This document shows positions 18,251 to 27,059 of a stretch of 64,000 bases of DNA, one piece after another. Origin of the DNA: Bin5 sp965207495. Its GTDB lineage: Bacteria; Chloroflexota; Anaerolineae; Caldilineales; Caldilineaceae. Every line of letters starts with the position of its first letter. Position 1 is the first letter of the stretch. The stretch spans positions 186,001 through 250,000 of the forward strand of contig OZ242287.1 in the NCBI GenBank assembly GCA_965207495.1, given 5' to 3'. The notes beneath the pieces were generated by a model. The model did not search any database. It had not been told where the DNA came from and saw nothing but the letters and a program-made list of their open reading frames with translations. Position numbers and translations under genes: made by a program.

Positions 18251-19327
18251 TCAACTCTCCCAATCAGGAATCTCCACCATCTGTCCGCCTTGCAGCGCGC
18301 TTTCGTGCGCGCACATGCCGGGCAGCGCCATCCGCAGCGCGGCGTAGATGTCGAGCGGGGGCAGGGTGTCGTCGCGGATGCAAGCGACGAAGTCCTGGAC
18401 CATCATGTACTCGGCGGTGCCGTGTCCGCCCTGTATCGCCTGCGGCGGCGCGTCGGTCACGTTCTCGGTGATTGGCATCTCGATCATGTTGTTCAAATGG
18501 GGCACCGAATCCAGCCATACGTTGGTCTGCAGGGGGCTGGTCGGCGGGCGCGAGGTCTCGAGGACGCCGTCGGTGCCGTAGATCGAGTAGTAGTGGAACA
18601 TCGGCTCACGGGTGATGCCGAAAGCGACCAGGATCTTGATCACGCCGCCGCTGGCCGTCTGCAGAATGGCCACTTCGGTGCCGGATTTGACGCGGACGGG
18701 CAGGTCGCCGGTTCCGCTGGTGACGCTCATGCCGCTGGCGGCGACGCAGCGCTCGCCGGTCACTTTGAGCAGGGGGCCGAGGCTGTGGGTGCAGTAGTGA
18801 ATGGGCGCCATGGAGGCGCGCCAGGTGGGTGAGCCGTCCGCCTGGCGCAGCAGATAGCGCGTATCGTGGATGTACTCGGCTTCGGCGTACATGAAGTCGC
18901 CCAACAGGCCCTGGCCCCACATCTTTTGCCAGCTCAGGATATGCGCCCAGTAGCAGCAGTTCTCGGCCAGCATGAACTTCTGGCGCGGGTGGGCCTGCAC
19001 TGCAGCGAAGATCTGGCGGCATTCGTCGATGTTGGTGGCCAGTGTGACCTCCTGCAGGACGTGGCAGCCGGCCTCGAGCGCGGCCACGGTGTGCTGGCAG
19101 TGCAGAGGGACCGGGGAGGCGACGAAGACGATGTCCAACCCGTGCTCCAGCATCTCATCGTATGCGCTGCACAGGTGGGCCTGGGGGAAGAGCGCGCCGA
19201 ACTGTTCGAGCGCGGACGCGTCGAGGTCGCAGCCGGCGACCACGTCGCAGTCTGGCATGAGGTCGAAGATGCGCGCCGGGCCAAGGCCGCGGCGCAGCCC
19301 GACAACGCCTACACGATAGCTACGCAT
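18251..19327 (-). CDS. Gfo/Idh/MocA family oxidoreductase (lacks EKP motif)
   Basis: A 358-residue NAD(P)-dependent oxidoreductase-like protein with an N-terminal Rossmann fold (VGVVGLRRGLGPARI) and a C-terminal alpha/beta domain containing IHYCTHSLGPLL. The usual EKP motif, whose Lys helps bind nicotinamide and substrate, reads EVT (LQEVTLA), and the dinucleotide glycines are altered. It may therefore be catalytically impaired or a divergent enzyme. It follows another Gfo/Idh gene by 87 bases in the same direction. The short gap contains GAGGAGT repeats and a small AGTGAGAA/TTCTCACT hairpin. Confidence 0.82.
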   Translation of the reverse strand: MRSYRVGVVGLRRGLGPARIFDLMPDCDVVAGCDLDASALEQFGALFPQAHLCSAYDEMLEHGLDIVFVASPVPLHCQHTVAALEAGCHVLQEVTLATNIDECRQIFAAVQAHPRQKFMLAENCCYWAHILSWQKMWGQGLLGDFMYAEAEYIHDTRYLLRQADGSPTWRASMAPIHYCTHSLGPLLKVTGERCVAASGMSVTSGTGDLPVRVKSGTEVAILQTASGGVIKILVAFGITREPMFHYYSIYGTDGVLETSRPPTSPLQTNVWLDSVPHLNNMIEMPITENVTDAPPQAIQGGHGTAEYMMVQDFVACIRDDTLPPLDIYAALRMALPGMCAHESALQGGQMVEIPDWES

Positions 19328-19414
19328 GGCGAAATTCCCTTCAAAGGAGAGGAGAGAGTGATGAGGAGTGAGGAGTGAGAAATTCTTGCCCGCTTCTCAC
19401 TTCTCTCTGCTCGT

Positions 19415-20497
19415 TTATTGGTTCACGCCGGCGGTGACCTGACGCAGGCGCGCGGTGCAGTCGATGCGGCGGCCGGTCGCCATGGATTCTTGCGCGGCGA
19501 AGGGGATGATCATGCCGGTCAGGATGGAGCGCGGGTCGTAGGGACCCGTTGGGTTGGACTGAAGCCAGGCGACGAAGTCACGGTGGATGCGAAAGTCGGC
19601 GCCGCCGTGTCCGCCGACGGCAGGCGGCAGCTCGATCGATTGCGGCTCCTCGCCGTTGCGCCAGAGGGTTACCGAGGCGGGCGGCTGCCCGGGCCGCACC
19701 GTATGCATCACCACCTCCACCTGACCTTCGGTGCCGTTGACGATGTAGCGACGCTCGTAATCCGGCCCGGAGGTGGTGAGATGGAAGGTGTAGAGGACGC
19801 CGTTGGAGAGCAGACCGGAGATGGCGCAGCAGTCGCCGGCGGTCATGGGCCGGTCGTCGCCTTCGGTCCAGATGTTGCGCGTGATGGTGGCGGTGCAGTC
19901 GACGACTTCTGCGCCCAGGCAGTGCTGGATGGTGTCGGTGTCGTGGGTGAGTTTGCCTTCGACCAGGGTCGACGAGGGCGGCGTTCTGAAATGCGACCAC
20001 ACGCCCTGCGACCAGCGGTTGCCGGTGTTGATGTGCCCCAGCACGCTCTGGATACGGCCGAGGCTGCCCTCGTCGATGATGCGCTTCATGGCCAGCGTGG
20101 CAGGGAAGCGGCGCAGGTTGAAGCCGATGAAGAGGGGATAGCGGTGACGGACCACCTCTTGGTACAGCTCCACGGTTTGCTCCCATGTAAAGGCCACGGC
20201 CTTTTCGAGGAAGACGGGGATGCCCCGTTGCAGCACGGCCAGCGCATGTTCGACGTGGTCGACGGCGTAGCTGGCGACGAGAACAAAGTCGAGGTCGGGC
20301 GTATTCGCCAGCAGCTGGTGATAATCATGGTAGAAGCAGTTGCCAAAGCGCTCCCCTTCTTCAGGGGTGGGATCGCGCGGGTCGGAGACGGCGACGCAGC
20401 GGACGTTCGCTTCCTCCATCGCCTCTAGGCTCTCCATGTGGTAGCGTCCGCGCCGGCCGAAGCCGATGACGGCGAAACGGAATGTCGGTGTTGTCAT
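19415..20497 (-). CDS. Gfo/Idh/MocA family oxidoreductase
   Basis: A 360-residue protein with the Rossmann signature FAVIGFGRRGRYHMESL, a Lys in FLEKAVA equivalent to the EKP motif, and the C-terminal substrate domain (GKLTHDTDTIQHCLG, matching the family's conserved His-Asp-His pattern). Such enzymes oxidise or reduce hydroxyls of inositols, sugars and sugar phosphates. It heads a two-gene unit with the divergent homologue at 18251-19327. Substrate unknown. Confidence 0.86.
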   Translation of the reverse strand: MTTPTFRFAVIGFGRRGRYHMESLEAMEEANVRCVAVSDPRDPTPEEGERFGNCFYHDYHQLLANTPDLDFVLVASYAVDHVEHALAVLQRGIPVFLEKAVAFTWEQTVELYQEVVRHRYPLFIGFNLRRFPATLAMKRIIDEGSLGRIQSVLGHINTGNRWSQGVWSHFRTPPSSTLVEGKLTHDTDTIQHCLGAEVVDCTATITRNIWTEGDDRPMTAGDCCAISGLLSNGVLYTFHLTTSGPDYERRYIVNGTEGQVEVVMHTVRPGQPPASVTLWRNGEEPQSIELPPAVGGHGGADFRIHRDFVAWLQSNPTGPYDPRSILTGMIIPFAAQESMATGRRIDCTARLRQVTAGVNQ

Positions 20498-20585
20498 ATC
20501 TGCGTCTTTCTCCCGAATCTGTCTGTTGCCTCTGTCATGTGCGAGTTTATCTGCATCCGGTCCTGTAGTACACTCGGACAGCCAT

Positions 20586-20801
20586 ATGAAATTCCATTAC
20601 TATCCTGACACGGATTCCCTCTATATTGACCTCTCCGAAAAACCGAGTACGGATTCCACAGAGGTCGCCCCAGGCGTTATTCTGGATTTCGATGAGAATG
20701 GCCAGCTTGTCGGCATCGATATCGACCATGCCAGCAAAGTTGCCAATCTGTCGACGCTGGAAGCGAAGTCGCTACCGGTCCAGACGTTGACACTCGTTTA
20801 G
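20586..20801 (+). CDS. DUF2283 domain protein
   Basis: A 71-residue protein, MKFHYYPDTDSLYIDLSEKP onward, with the DUF2283 signature: a D-x-D-x-L-Y-I strand, then PGVILDFDENGQLVGIDI and a C-terminal helix. DUF2283 proteins are small and often sit near toxin-antitoxin or mobile genes; their function is unknown. ATG 20586 matches the family start, although no clear ribosome site is seen. It is the only plus-strand gene in this part and lies between two minus-strand oxidoreductases. Confidence 0.82.
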   Translation: MKFHYYPDTDSLYIDLSEKPSTDSTEVAPGVILDFDENGQLVGIDIDHASKVANLSTLEAKSLPVQTLTLV

Positions 20802-20849
20802 TTCAGAATCCTGCCTTCGTACACATCCTACATACGAAGTTGCAAAACT

Positions 20850-21863
20850 TCACCCGTTACCGATTGCGCGCAGGTCGGCCACCACGCCCTGCGCTTCGGC
20901 TTCGTAGAGCTTCCAGATGACGCGCAGGCTTTGCAGGCTGCGGCGGCCGTCGGTGAGCGGGCGGCGGTCGTGCTCCAGGCAGTCGACGAAGTGGATCAGC
21001 TCGTTCTCGAGATGCTTGCCCACTGCTGCCTCGAACAGCAGTTGCTCGCTGCCTTTCTCCGCTTCTTGCGCGCCCTGATGCAGCAGCAATCTCCCCTGAC
21101 TGATCTGTCCTTCCAGCATGCCATCGGTGCAGTGGGCGTGAAATGAGTACTTGAGGCGCGTGCCCTTGGCGCCCCATGTGCCGAAGTGGTAGCCGAGGGC
21201 GCCGTTGGCGAATTTGAGGGAGACGTTGGATGTGCCCTCGCCCTCCATCCAGGGCGTACCGAAGTTGGTGCCGATATGGGTGCCGGAGACGGGCTGGCCC
21301 ATCCAGGCGAGCAGGATGTCGATATAGTGGCAGCCGTGGCTGAAGAGCTGGCCGCCGCCGAGCGTCTCTTTGCGGTGCATCCAGCTGCCCGGCTCGCCCT
21401 GCGTATGCTGCTCGGTCCAGATCGATAGCTGGAAGAGGTCGCCGTAGGTTCTGGCTTTGAGCAGGCGCTCCATCTCGACGACGACCGGGTGAAAGCGCAT
21501 GCAGTAGGCGACCATGAGGGTGCGGTTGGCGCGCTCGGCGGTCTCGATCAGGTCCAGACATTCGGTTTCCGAGTTGGCCAGCGGCTTCTCCATCAGCAGA
21601 TGTTTGCCGCGGCGCAGCAGGTCGATGCCAATGGGATGGTGGAGATGGTGCGGAACGGCGAGGATGGCGGCGTCGATATGGTCGAGGATTTGGCGATAGT
21701 CGGCCGCGACGGTGTTGCAGCCCATCAGGTCGGCGGTCGCTTGCGCGCGCGGCAGGTCCGGGTCGACCGCGGCGGTGAAGAGGGCGCGGCCCTGTAGTTT
21801 CTGGAAGGCGGCGCGGTGGGACTGGCCCATACCGCCGCAGCCTATCAGTCCGATGCGAATCAT
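20850..21863 (-). CDS. Gfo/Idh/MocA family oxidoreductase
   Basis: A 337-residue canonical family member: nucleotide-binding IGLIGCGGMGQSHRAAF, the EKP motif (LLMEKPLANS), and the substrate-domain GGGQLFSHGCHYIDIL with the conserved His. It is probably a sugar or inositol dehydrogenase. Three Gfo/Idh genes lie within 3.6 kb and are only distantly alike, suggesting separate steps or substrates rather than a recent duplication. Confidence 0.9.
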   Translation of the reverse strand: MIRIGLIGCGGMGQSHRAAFQKLQGRALFTAAVDPDLPRAQATADLMGCNTVAADYRQILDHIDAAILAVPHHLHHPIGIDLLRRGKHLLMEKPLANSETECLDLIETAERANRTLMVAYCMRFHPVVVEMERLLKARTYGDLFQLSIWTEQHTQGEPGSWMHRKETLGGGQLFSHGCHYIDILLAWMGQPVSGTHIGTNFGTPWMEGEGTSNVSLKFANGALGYHFGTWGAKGTRLKYSFHAHCTDGMLEGQISQGRLLLHQGAQEAEKGSEQLLFEAAVGKHLENELIHFVDCLEHDRRPLTDGRRSLQSLRVIWKLYEAEAQGVVADLRAIGNG

Positions 21864-21876
21864 AACAGCAGTTTTT

Positions 21877-21904
21877 AGTGGTTAGTTTTCAGTTTCTAGT
21901 TTTT
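21877..21904. repeat. Heptamer tandem repeat (AGTnnYY), four units
   Basis: Four adjoining seven-base units (AGTGGTT, AGTTTTC, AGTTTCT, AGTTTTT) lie just upstream of the Gfo/Idh gene start. A longer array with the same AGTGGYY unit is at 63513-63554. Confidence 0.55.
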
Positions 21905-22035
21905 CGTAGCTGCCGTGTGCGAGCAACGATGCTAGCCTTTCAAGAATCCTTCCAGACCGACCAACTGGCAACCGATCTCTTTGCATTTCTTGGATGGAAC
22001 AAGATCTTGAATTCTTCCTACACTCTTCAAAAGAG

Positions 22036-23337
22036 TCATTCATCTGAACTCCCGAAGGCCCGAAAAATCTCTTGAAGAATAGCCGAAAGACCAGACCAAT
22101 CTGTGTCTTGCAACACCTGCGGATCTGCCTTACAGCGCTTGAGTTTCTTTTGAAACGCTGCATGTAATCTCTTCTTTTGCAGAACCTTTCCTTGATACTG
22201 ATTGAGTGTCGAATTGTATCCTTTCCACTGAATAGGGGTCAATGTATCTTGTTCCAAACACAGTACATCCTCCCCAAAGTAAAGCTCTATGCTCGCCGCA
22301 AGCCCATTTATATCAAGAGGGACTAAGCCTCCGGGGCCGAGTGTAGGATAACTTCGAAGCAGCTCAAGGTCGGGGTAATGTAAAACAGCAATATTCGGTG
22401 GAAGGCTTATTTTGTCTAATACACCTTTAGCTTCGAGAGCGGCGGTATCATTATCTAGCAGGGCAATAACTCGATTTGTGATTCCTGCTGCCACAAATGA
22501 TTTCACGAGCAAGACGAGGGGCCCTGTCCCCCCTTTGGCCCCCGAGGACTGGAAATCAAAGAACGAATAGTAAGCTGAAAGATGTGGGTACAAAAGCACG
22601 AGTGCTTCTTTCAAAATACTTGCATCTGTGGACCCTTCAGTAAGGATGATAATAGGCGAGTTTTCCGGGTACCCAGAAATAAGCGCACGCGTTTCCTTCT
22701 CACATACGGCCTCGCATTCTTTGTAATACCCACCAGAGTAGACAATATCCGTTATATCTTGAACCACATTGGTGTTCGGTGGAGCCACCTCGCAGGCTAG
22801 ACGAATGACTAGGCGAACATCCTTGTCAAACCTAAAAATACCGTACGAAGGGTTTTTGATGCTCCACAAAATATATTCAGTTAGCGAATCACTTCCCCCC
22901 TCGATTTGAACATGGCCCAAGATTGGATATTGCTGATCAAATGGATTTAGTCGATCGGCGATGATCTTGGCGAATGCTGCGGCATAGACATCGAACGTAA
23001 GATTTTCGAAGAATTCCGAATCATGATGGCCCATCTCCTCCAATTCTGTCTGCCGCCCTATTTCGAATTCCTCACGAACCCTCTGCAACGTGAATCCCAT
23101 TACATTTAAGCGATCGACAACCTTGCTGGTTTCGCACACGTACTCAATAGCCATTTCTGTTTCTTCGTCATCCATGCACTCAGGCTCGCCCCATACTAGC
23201 GGATTTCGTTCAGCCACTCGACGAGTGAATACGTGACGATCTGTCTCTCGGAAGATAGTCATTGCTTCTGGAACGACAACACTCTTGGAAGTGATGATTG
23301 GATAAGATGCAACGGTGAGATCTGTGTAAGAACCCAA
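22036..23337 (-). CDS. HEPN/Toprim-associated protein (HEPN_Toprim_N plus TOPRIM)
   Basis: A 433-residue protein starting at TTG 23337 (AAAGGGAA about ten bases upstream). The N-terminal ~200 residues match the HEPN/Toprim N domain (GSYTDLTVASYPIITSKS, then TIFRETDRHVFTRR and AERNPLVWGE). A TOPRIM domain follows: Glu234 in ILTEGSTDASIL and Asp295-x-Asp297 in IALLDNDTAA. TOPRIM domains cut or join nucleic acid with Mg2+; this family is predicted to act in defence or RNA processing. The gene is far more AT-rich than its neighbours and stands alone between catabolic genes, suggesting horizontal transfer. Confidence 0.8.
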   Translation of the reverse strand: MGSYTDLTVASYPIITSKSVVVPEAMTIFRETDRHVFTRRVAERNPLVWGEPECMDDEETEMAIEYVCETSKVVDRLNVMGFTLQRVREEFEIGRQTELEEMGHHDSEFFENLTFDVYAAAFAKIIADRLNPFDQQYPILGHVQIEGGSDSLTEYILWSIKNPSYGIFRFDKDVRLVIRLACEVAPPNTNVVQDITDIVYSGGYYKECEAVCEKETRALISGYPENSPIIILTEGSTDASILKEALVLLYPHLSAYYSFFDFQSSGAKGGTGPLVLLVKSFVAAGITNRVIALLDNDTAALEAKGVLDKISLPPNIAVLHYPDLELLRSYPTLGPGGLVPLDINGLAASIELYFGEDVLCLEQDTLTPIQWKGYNSTLNQYQGKVLQKKRLHAAFQKKLKRCKADPQVLQDTDWSGLSAILQEIFRAFGSSDE

Positions 23338-23472
23338 TGCGGAATTTCCCTTTATGGTCTAGGGGAGGCAGTTTCCTGCGCAGAATAAAGAGGACTGTTC
23401 GTCAGAGTAGTTTTGCTCTTTCGCTTCACAACTGACGATGGTCAACAGAAGCCGCGATTCAGACCGAAATCT

Positions 23473-24393
23473 CTACCCCTTGATTCCAGTACGCGCGATG
23501 CCTTGGATGAAGTGCTCCTGGCCGATGAAGAACATGACGATAATCGGCAGGATACTGATAACCGCGCCGGCCTGGATCAACTCCCAGCGCCCACCCGACT
23601 GGTTGGTCAACAGCGTCAGTCCCAGGGTGATAGTCATGGTCTCGACTTTGGTGAGGAAGATCAACGGGCCCATGAGGTTGTTCCAGGAGCCGAGAAAGGT
23701 GAAGATACCAAGCGTGGCCAGGGCTGGCTTGGAGAGGGGCAGAAAAATGCGGTAGTAGATCTGAATAAAGGTGCAGCCGTCAATGCGCGCCGCCTCCACC
23801 AACTCTTGCGGGATCGTCAGATAGAACTGGCGCATGAGGAAGATGCCGAAGGCGGTGCCAAAGAAGAAGGGCACGGTGAGCGGGAAGTGTGTACCGAGCC
23901 AGCCGATGTCGCGATAGAGCTTAAAGAGGGGAATGAGTGTGACGTGGAAGGGAATCATCATCGTGGCGAGGATGATGGCGAAGATGACATTGCTTCCCGG
24001 GAAGCGCATGCGCGCGAAGGCAAAGGCGGCCATCGAGCAGCTCAAGAGGGAGCCTACGGTAGCGAAAACGGCGATTCTTATACTGTTGAGGAGGAATAGG
24101 TCAAAGGGCAGCACTTCGAAGAGTTTAGGGTAGTTACCCCACTGCAGCGGAATCGAGATCCACTTGGGCGGCAGCAGCAATACTTCGCCCGGATGCTTGA
24201 GCGAGGTGGAGACCATCCACAGCAATGGCAGGAGCATGGTGATACCAACGACGGTGAGAGCGAAATAGAGCAGCACACGTCCCGCGATGTACATGATTCT
24301 GTAGGTCGTCAAACCATCGGAGGCGGCGGTGGTCACGCCCGGCATTGCCGTCGTGCGGGTCTCACCTACCGGCGTTGCATCTTGTGCGCTCAT
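23473..24393 (-). CDS. Carbohydrate ABC transporter permease, MalG type (CUT1)
   Basis: A 306-residue six-span membrane protein with the EAA loop VEAARIDGCTFIQIYYRIFLP and the typical ending IQGIARTGIKG. It is the last gene of the second importer operon (binding protein 26812, MalF-type 25335, this gene). Its N-terminus carries a ~35-residue polar extension before the first span. The closest in-window relative by eye is the permease at 49189-50094 (both read RIDGC in the EAA loop). Confidence 0.93.
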   Translation of the reverse strand: MSAQDATPVGETRTTAMPGVTTAASDGLTTYRIMYIAGRVLLYFALTVVGITMLLPLLWMVSTSLKHPGEVLLLPPKWISIPLQWGNYPKLFEVLPFDLFLLNSIRIAVFATVGSLLSCSMAAFAFARMRFPGSNVIFAIILATMMIPFHVTLIPLFKLYRDIGWLGTHFPLTVPFFFGTAFGIFLMRQFYLTIPQELVEAARIDGCTFIQIYYRIFLPLSKPALATLGIFTFLGSWNNLMGPLIFLTKVETMTITLGLTLLTNQSGGRWELIQAGAVISILPIIVMFFIGQEHFIQGIARTGIKG

Positions 24394-24405
24394 AGTGGTT
24401 GTGCC

Positions 24406-25335
24406 TCAGAGTTCGTAATGGACCCAGCGCTTCTGGAACCAGAATTGGAACAGTGTCAGACTGACGATAATAACGAAGAGCACATAGGCCAGCGCGGAGG
24501 CGTACCCCATGTGGAAATTCTCAAACCCCTGTATGAAGAGATAGTAGACGATCGTCTTCGTGGCGCTGACCGGCCCGCCTCTGGTCATCACGTAGGCCTG
24601 GGCGAAGACCTGGAATGAGGTGATAACCGACAGCGTCAGGACGAAGAAGGTGACGGGCGAAAGCAGCGGGATGGTGATTTTGATGAACTTGTGCCACGAG
24701 TTTGCGCCATCCACCGTAGCCGCTTCGTAATAGTCCTGGGGAATGCCCTGCAGGCCGGCGATGAAGATGACTATGTTGTAGCCCAGACCATGCCAGATGC
24801 TCATGATCATAATGGCCGGCATCGCCCAGGTGACACTGCTCAACCAGCGCACGCCGCGGAAACCAAAAAAGCGCAGCACCTCATTGACGAGGCCGAAGTC
24901 TGACTGGTAGAGCCAGAGCCAGAGCACCGAGATGGCGACCACCGAGGAGACGACGGGCAGGAAGTAGATGGTGCGGAAGACGGCCACGAACCGGATTTTC
25001 TGGTTGAGCGCGATCGCCAGCGCCAGGGCCAAGACCGTTCCGGTGGGGACGGTTCCCACAACGTAGTAGGCCGTGTTCTTGATCGTAATCCAGAAGAGTG
25101 GGTCTTCGGTGAGGAGTTCGATATAGTTGTCGAACGCCTGCCACTTGGGCGTGCTCAGGAGGTTCCAGCGTGTGAAGCTGTAATAGAGCGACGCCAGCAC
25201 CGGGCTGGCGGTAAACACGATCAGCCCTATGATGGTGGGCAAGATGAGGATATAGGCCTCGATCGCTTCCCGGCCCCGGTTACTCCCCAGGAATTCGCGC
25301 AGACCACTGCGCGCAGGTGTCGTTACAGCGCTCAT
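24406..25335 (-). CDS. Carbohydrate ABC transporter permease, MalF/UgpA type (CUT1)
   Basis: A 309-residue permease with six spans. The EAA loop reads YEAATVDGANSWHKFIKITI, and the periplasmic loop has the common NxxxYYVVGTVPTG arrangement. It lies 12 bases from the MalG-type gene. A large hairpin separates it from the binding-protein gene upstream. Confidence 0.93.
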   Translation of the reverse strand: MSAVTTPARSGLREFLGSNRGREAIEAYILILPTIIGLIVFTASPVLASLYYSFTRWNLLSTPKWQAFDNYIELLTEDPLFWITIKNTAYYVVGTVPTGTVLALALAIALNQKIRFVAVFRTIYFLPVVSSVVAISVLWLWLYQSDFGLVNEVLRFFGFRGVRWLSSVTWAMPAIMIMSIWHGLGYNIVIFIAGLQGIPQDYYEAATVDGANSWHKFIKITIPLLSPVTFFVLTLSVITSFQVFAQAYVMTRGGPVSATKTIVYYLFIQGFENFHMGYASALAYVLFVIIVSLTLFQFWFQKRWVHYEL

Positions 25336-25355
25336 GCAACTCTCTCCAGACTGCG

Positions 25356-25399
25356 AGGAGAGAGAAAAGAGGAGTCAGCCCCTCTCTTTTCTCTCTCCT
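25356..25399 (-). promoter_or_regulatory. Intercistronic stem-loop after the binding-protein gene
   Basis: A perfect 16-bp inverted repeat (AGGAGAGAGAAAAGAG / CTCTTTTCTCTCTCCT, 12-base loop) fills the gap between the binding-protein stop and the permease start. One arm carries an AGGAG-like sequence close to the permease ATG, so folding could also mask its ribosome site. Confidence 0.75.
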
Positions 25400-25429
25400 T
25401 TCTTCTCTGCACTCACTCCGCGCTGTTTG

Positions 25430-26812
25430 CTATCCGAGCAGTTCTTCGCGGGAGCGCTCGAGGACGGCGTTGACACGCGACTCCAGGTCGTCGGTGGCCT
25501 CCGCAACCGTCTTGACCTGCAACATGGCCGCATCCTGTTCCTCGACGGCGATGCTGGCGATCTCACCCTCGGCGGGACCGTTGAAGACCGGAGTAGCGTC
25601 TTTCAGAAGCTGGTTGAGGATCCACAACTGCGTCGGCGGATCGGTGCGATCCTGGACGTAGATCAGGCCTTCCGCGGTAGGAATATGGGCGGGGAAGGGG
25701 AAGATCGTCTCGGCGTACATGACGGCGCCGTCGCCCATCGTCAGCCATTTGATATACTCCCACGACTCATCTTGGTATTCGGCTGAACTGGTGATCGAGA
25801 TACCGTTCTGGTAGGCGTCGATCGTGTTCTGCCCGGTAACGGGATGCGCGGGCGGCGTGAAGACGTCCCACTCGAACTCCTCGATTTCGGAGAAGGAGGG
25901 GATCATCCAGTCACCCATCACCGCGAAGGCGACGCGGCCGGTTTGGAAGGGATTGAACTGCAGGTTGGCCTCGGGCGCCATTGCGATCTTGTGTTCGTTG
26001 ACAAGGTCAACCATCCACTGGAAGGCCTCCATCGGGCCGTCATCTTTGATAAGACAGCCGTTGTAGTCCTCGTCATAGAAGGCGCCGCCCGCCTGGAAGA
26101 TCCAGAAATTCATGCGGCCATTGCCGTCGACCGGTTTGTCCATGCCGTAGGACTCGGCCGAGCCGTCGTCGTTGATGACGGTGAACTCTTTGCCCGCCTC
26201 GAGAATCGTATCCCAGGTCCAGCTCTCGTCCGGGTCGGAGATGCCCTTTTCGGCGAACCAGTTCTTGTTCCAGAACCACATCGTGCCGGAGTGCCAGACG
26301 GTGGGGAAAGCGTGCAGGTCGCCGGAGCCGCACCGGATCTGACCGGGCTGCCAGCGGCCTTGCGTGATCGCGCCCTCGTAGAAGTCGTCCAGGTCGACGC
26401 CATCGCGCTCGACAAAGGGGTCCAGCGGGATCGTCACCCCGTTGTGCGCGAACCGCACGTGATAGTAGGGCGAGTGGTGCATGATGTCGGGCGATTCGCC
26501 CGCAGCTGTGGAGGCCAACATCTTCTGCCAGTAGTTGGACCAGGAGGTAATGTCCTCCTGCAGCTTGATGTCGGGGTAGGTCTCCTGGAAGGCCGCCTGC
26601 AGGGCACCCTGCTTCTCCACCTGGAAGCCCCAGTACGCGAGCCGCAGTTCGACCGTCTCCATATCGGCGTCGCCGCCGGAGTCCATCGCGTCACCGGCGG
26701 CGGGCGCCGGCGCGGCGCAGGCCGCGGTCACCATGACGCCGGCAGTCGCCGCGGCAGCGTGCAGGAATGAGCGACGTGACAGCCGCTTGCTGACCAATGC
26801 GTTCTTCTCCAT
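25430..26812 (-). CDS. ABC transporter extracellular solute-binding lipoprotein
   Basis: A 460-residue family 1 binding protein. AAGGAG precedes ATG 26812. The leader MEKNALVSKRLSRRSFLHAA has a twin-arginine motif followed by a lipobox VTAAC. The mature part has the usual features: a SNYWQKMLASTAAGESPDIM sugar-pocket segment and a VAFAVMGDWM motif. It is anchored outside the membrane and feeds the two permeases downstream. The ligand is unknown; the glycosidase gene transcribed away from it suggests an oligosaccharide. Confidence 0.92.
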   Translation of the reverse strand: MEKNALVSKRLSRRSFLHAAAATAGVMVTAACAAPAPAAGDAMDSGGDADMETVELRLAYWGFQVEKQGALQAAFQETYPDIKLQEDITSWSNYWQKMLASTAAGESPDIMHHSPYYHVRFAHNGVTIPLDPFVERDGVDLDDFYEGAITQGRWQPGQIRCGSGDLHAFPTVWHSGTMWFWNKNWFAEKGISDPDESWTWDTILEAGKEFTVINDDGSAESYGMDKPVDGNGRMNFWIFQAGGAFYDEDYNGCLIKDDGPMEAFQWMVDLVNEHKIAMAPEANLQFNPFQTGRVAFAVMGDWMIPSFSEIEEFEWDVFTPPAHPVTGQNTIDAYQNGISITSSAEYQDESWEYIKWLTMGDGAVMYAETIFPFPAHIPTAEGLIYVQDRTDPPTQLWILNQLLKDATPVFNGPAEGEIASIAVEEQDAAMLQVKTVAEATDDLESRVNAVLERSREELLG

Positions 26813-26884
26813 CGTCTTTTCTCCTTGGATCGATTGAACTGGACTGAATGTATGTTTCGGGGCAGGGGAAGCACTTGGGGGGAA

Positions 26885-26912
26885 ATAGTAACATAATGTA
26901 GGAGGATGTCAA
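26885..26912 (-). promoter_or_regulatory. Sigma70-type promoter of the second importer operon
   Basis: On the minus strand TTGACA (26907-26912) and TACTAT (26885-26890) are spaced by 16 bases, with the predicted start about 65 bases before the binding-protein ATG. Confidence 0.6.
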
Positions 26913-27059
26913 ACGGGTTTCGCGCGGCTAGGTGTGTGGCCTAATCGGGGTGCAAACAGGAGTGACTGTGCGGACGCGCTTGCCTGCGCTATCATGACGC
27001 CATGCTGTTGGAGGACGGTTGCGGAGCGGACATCTGAGTTTGCGTTGTAAGGAGAGAGC

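Noticed and set aside
17696..18263. Overlapping open frames in the gap after the RelBE-type genes
   Set aside because: The region is a dispersed repeat. The frames are not kept between copies A and C, and the GC-rich hairpins explain the long open stretches.
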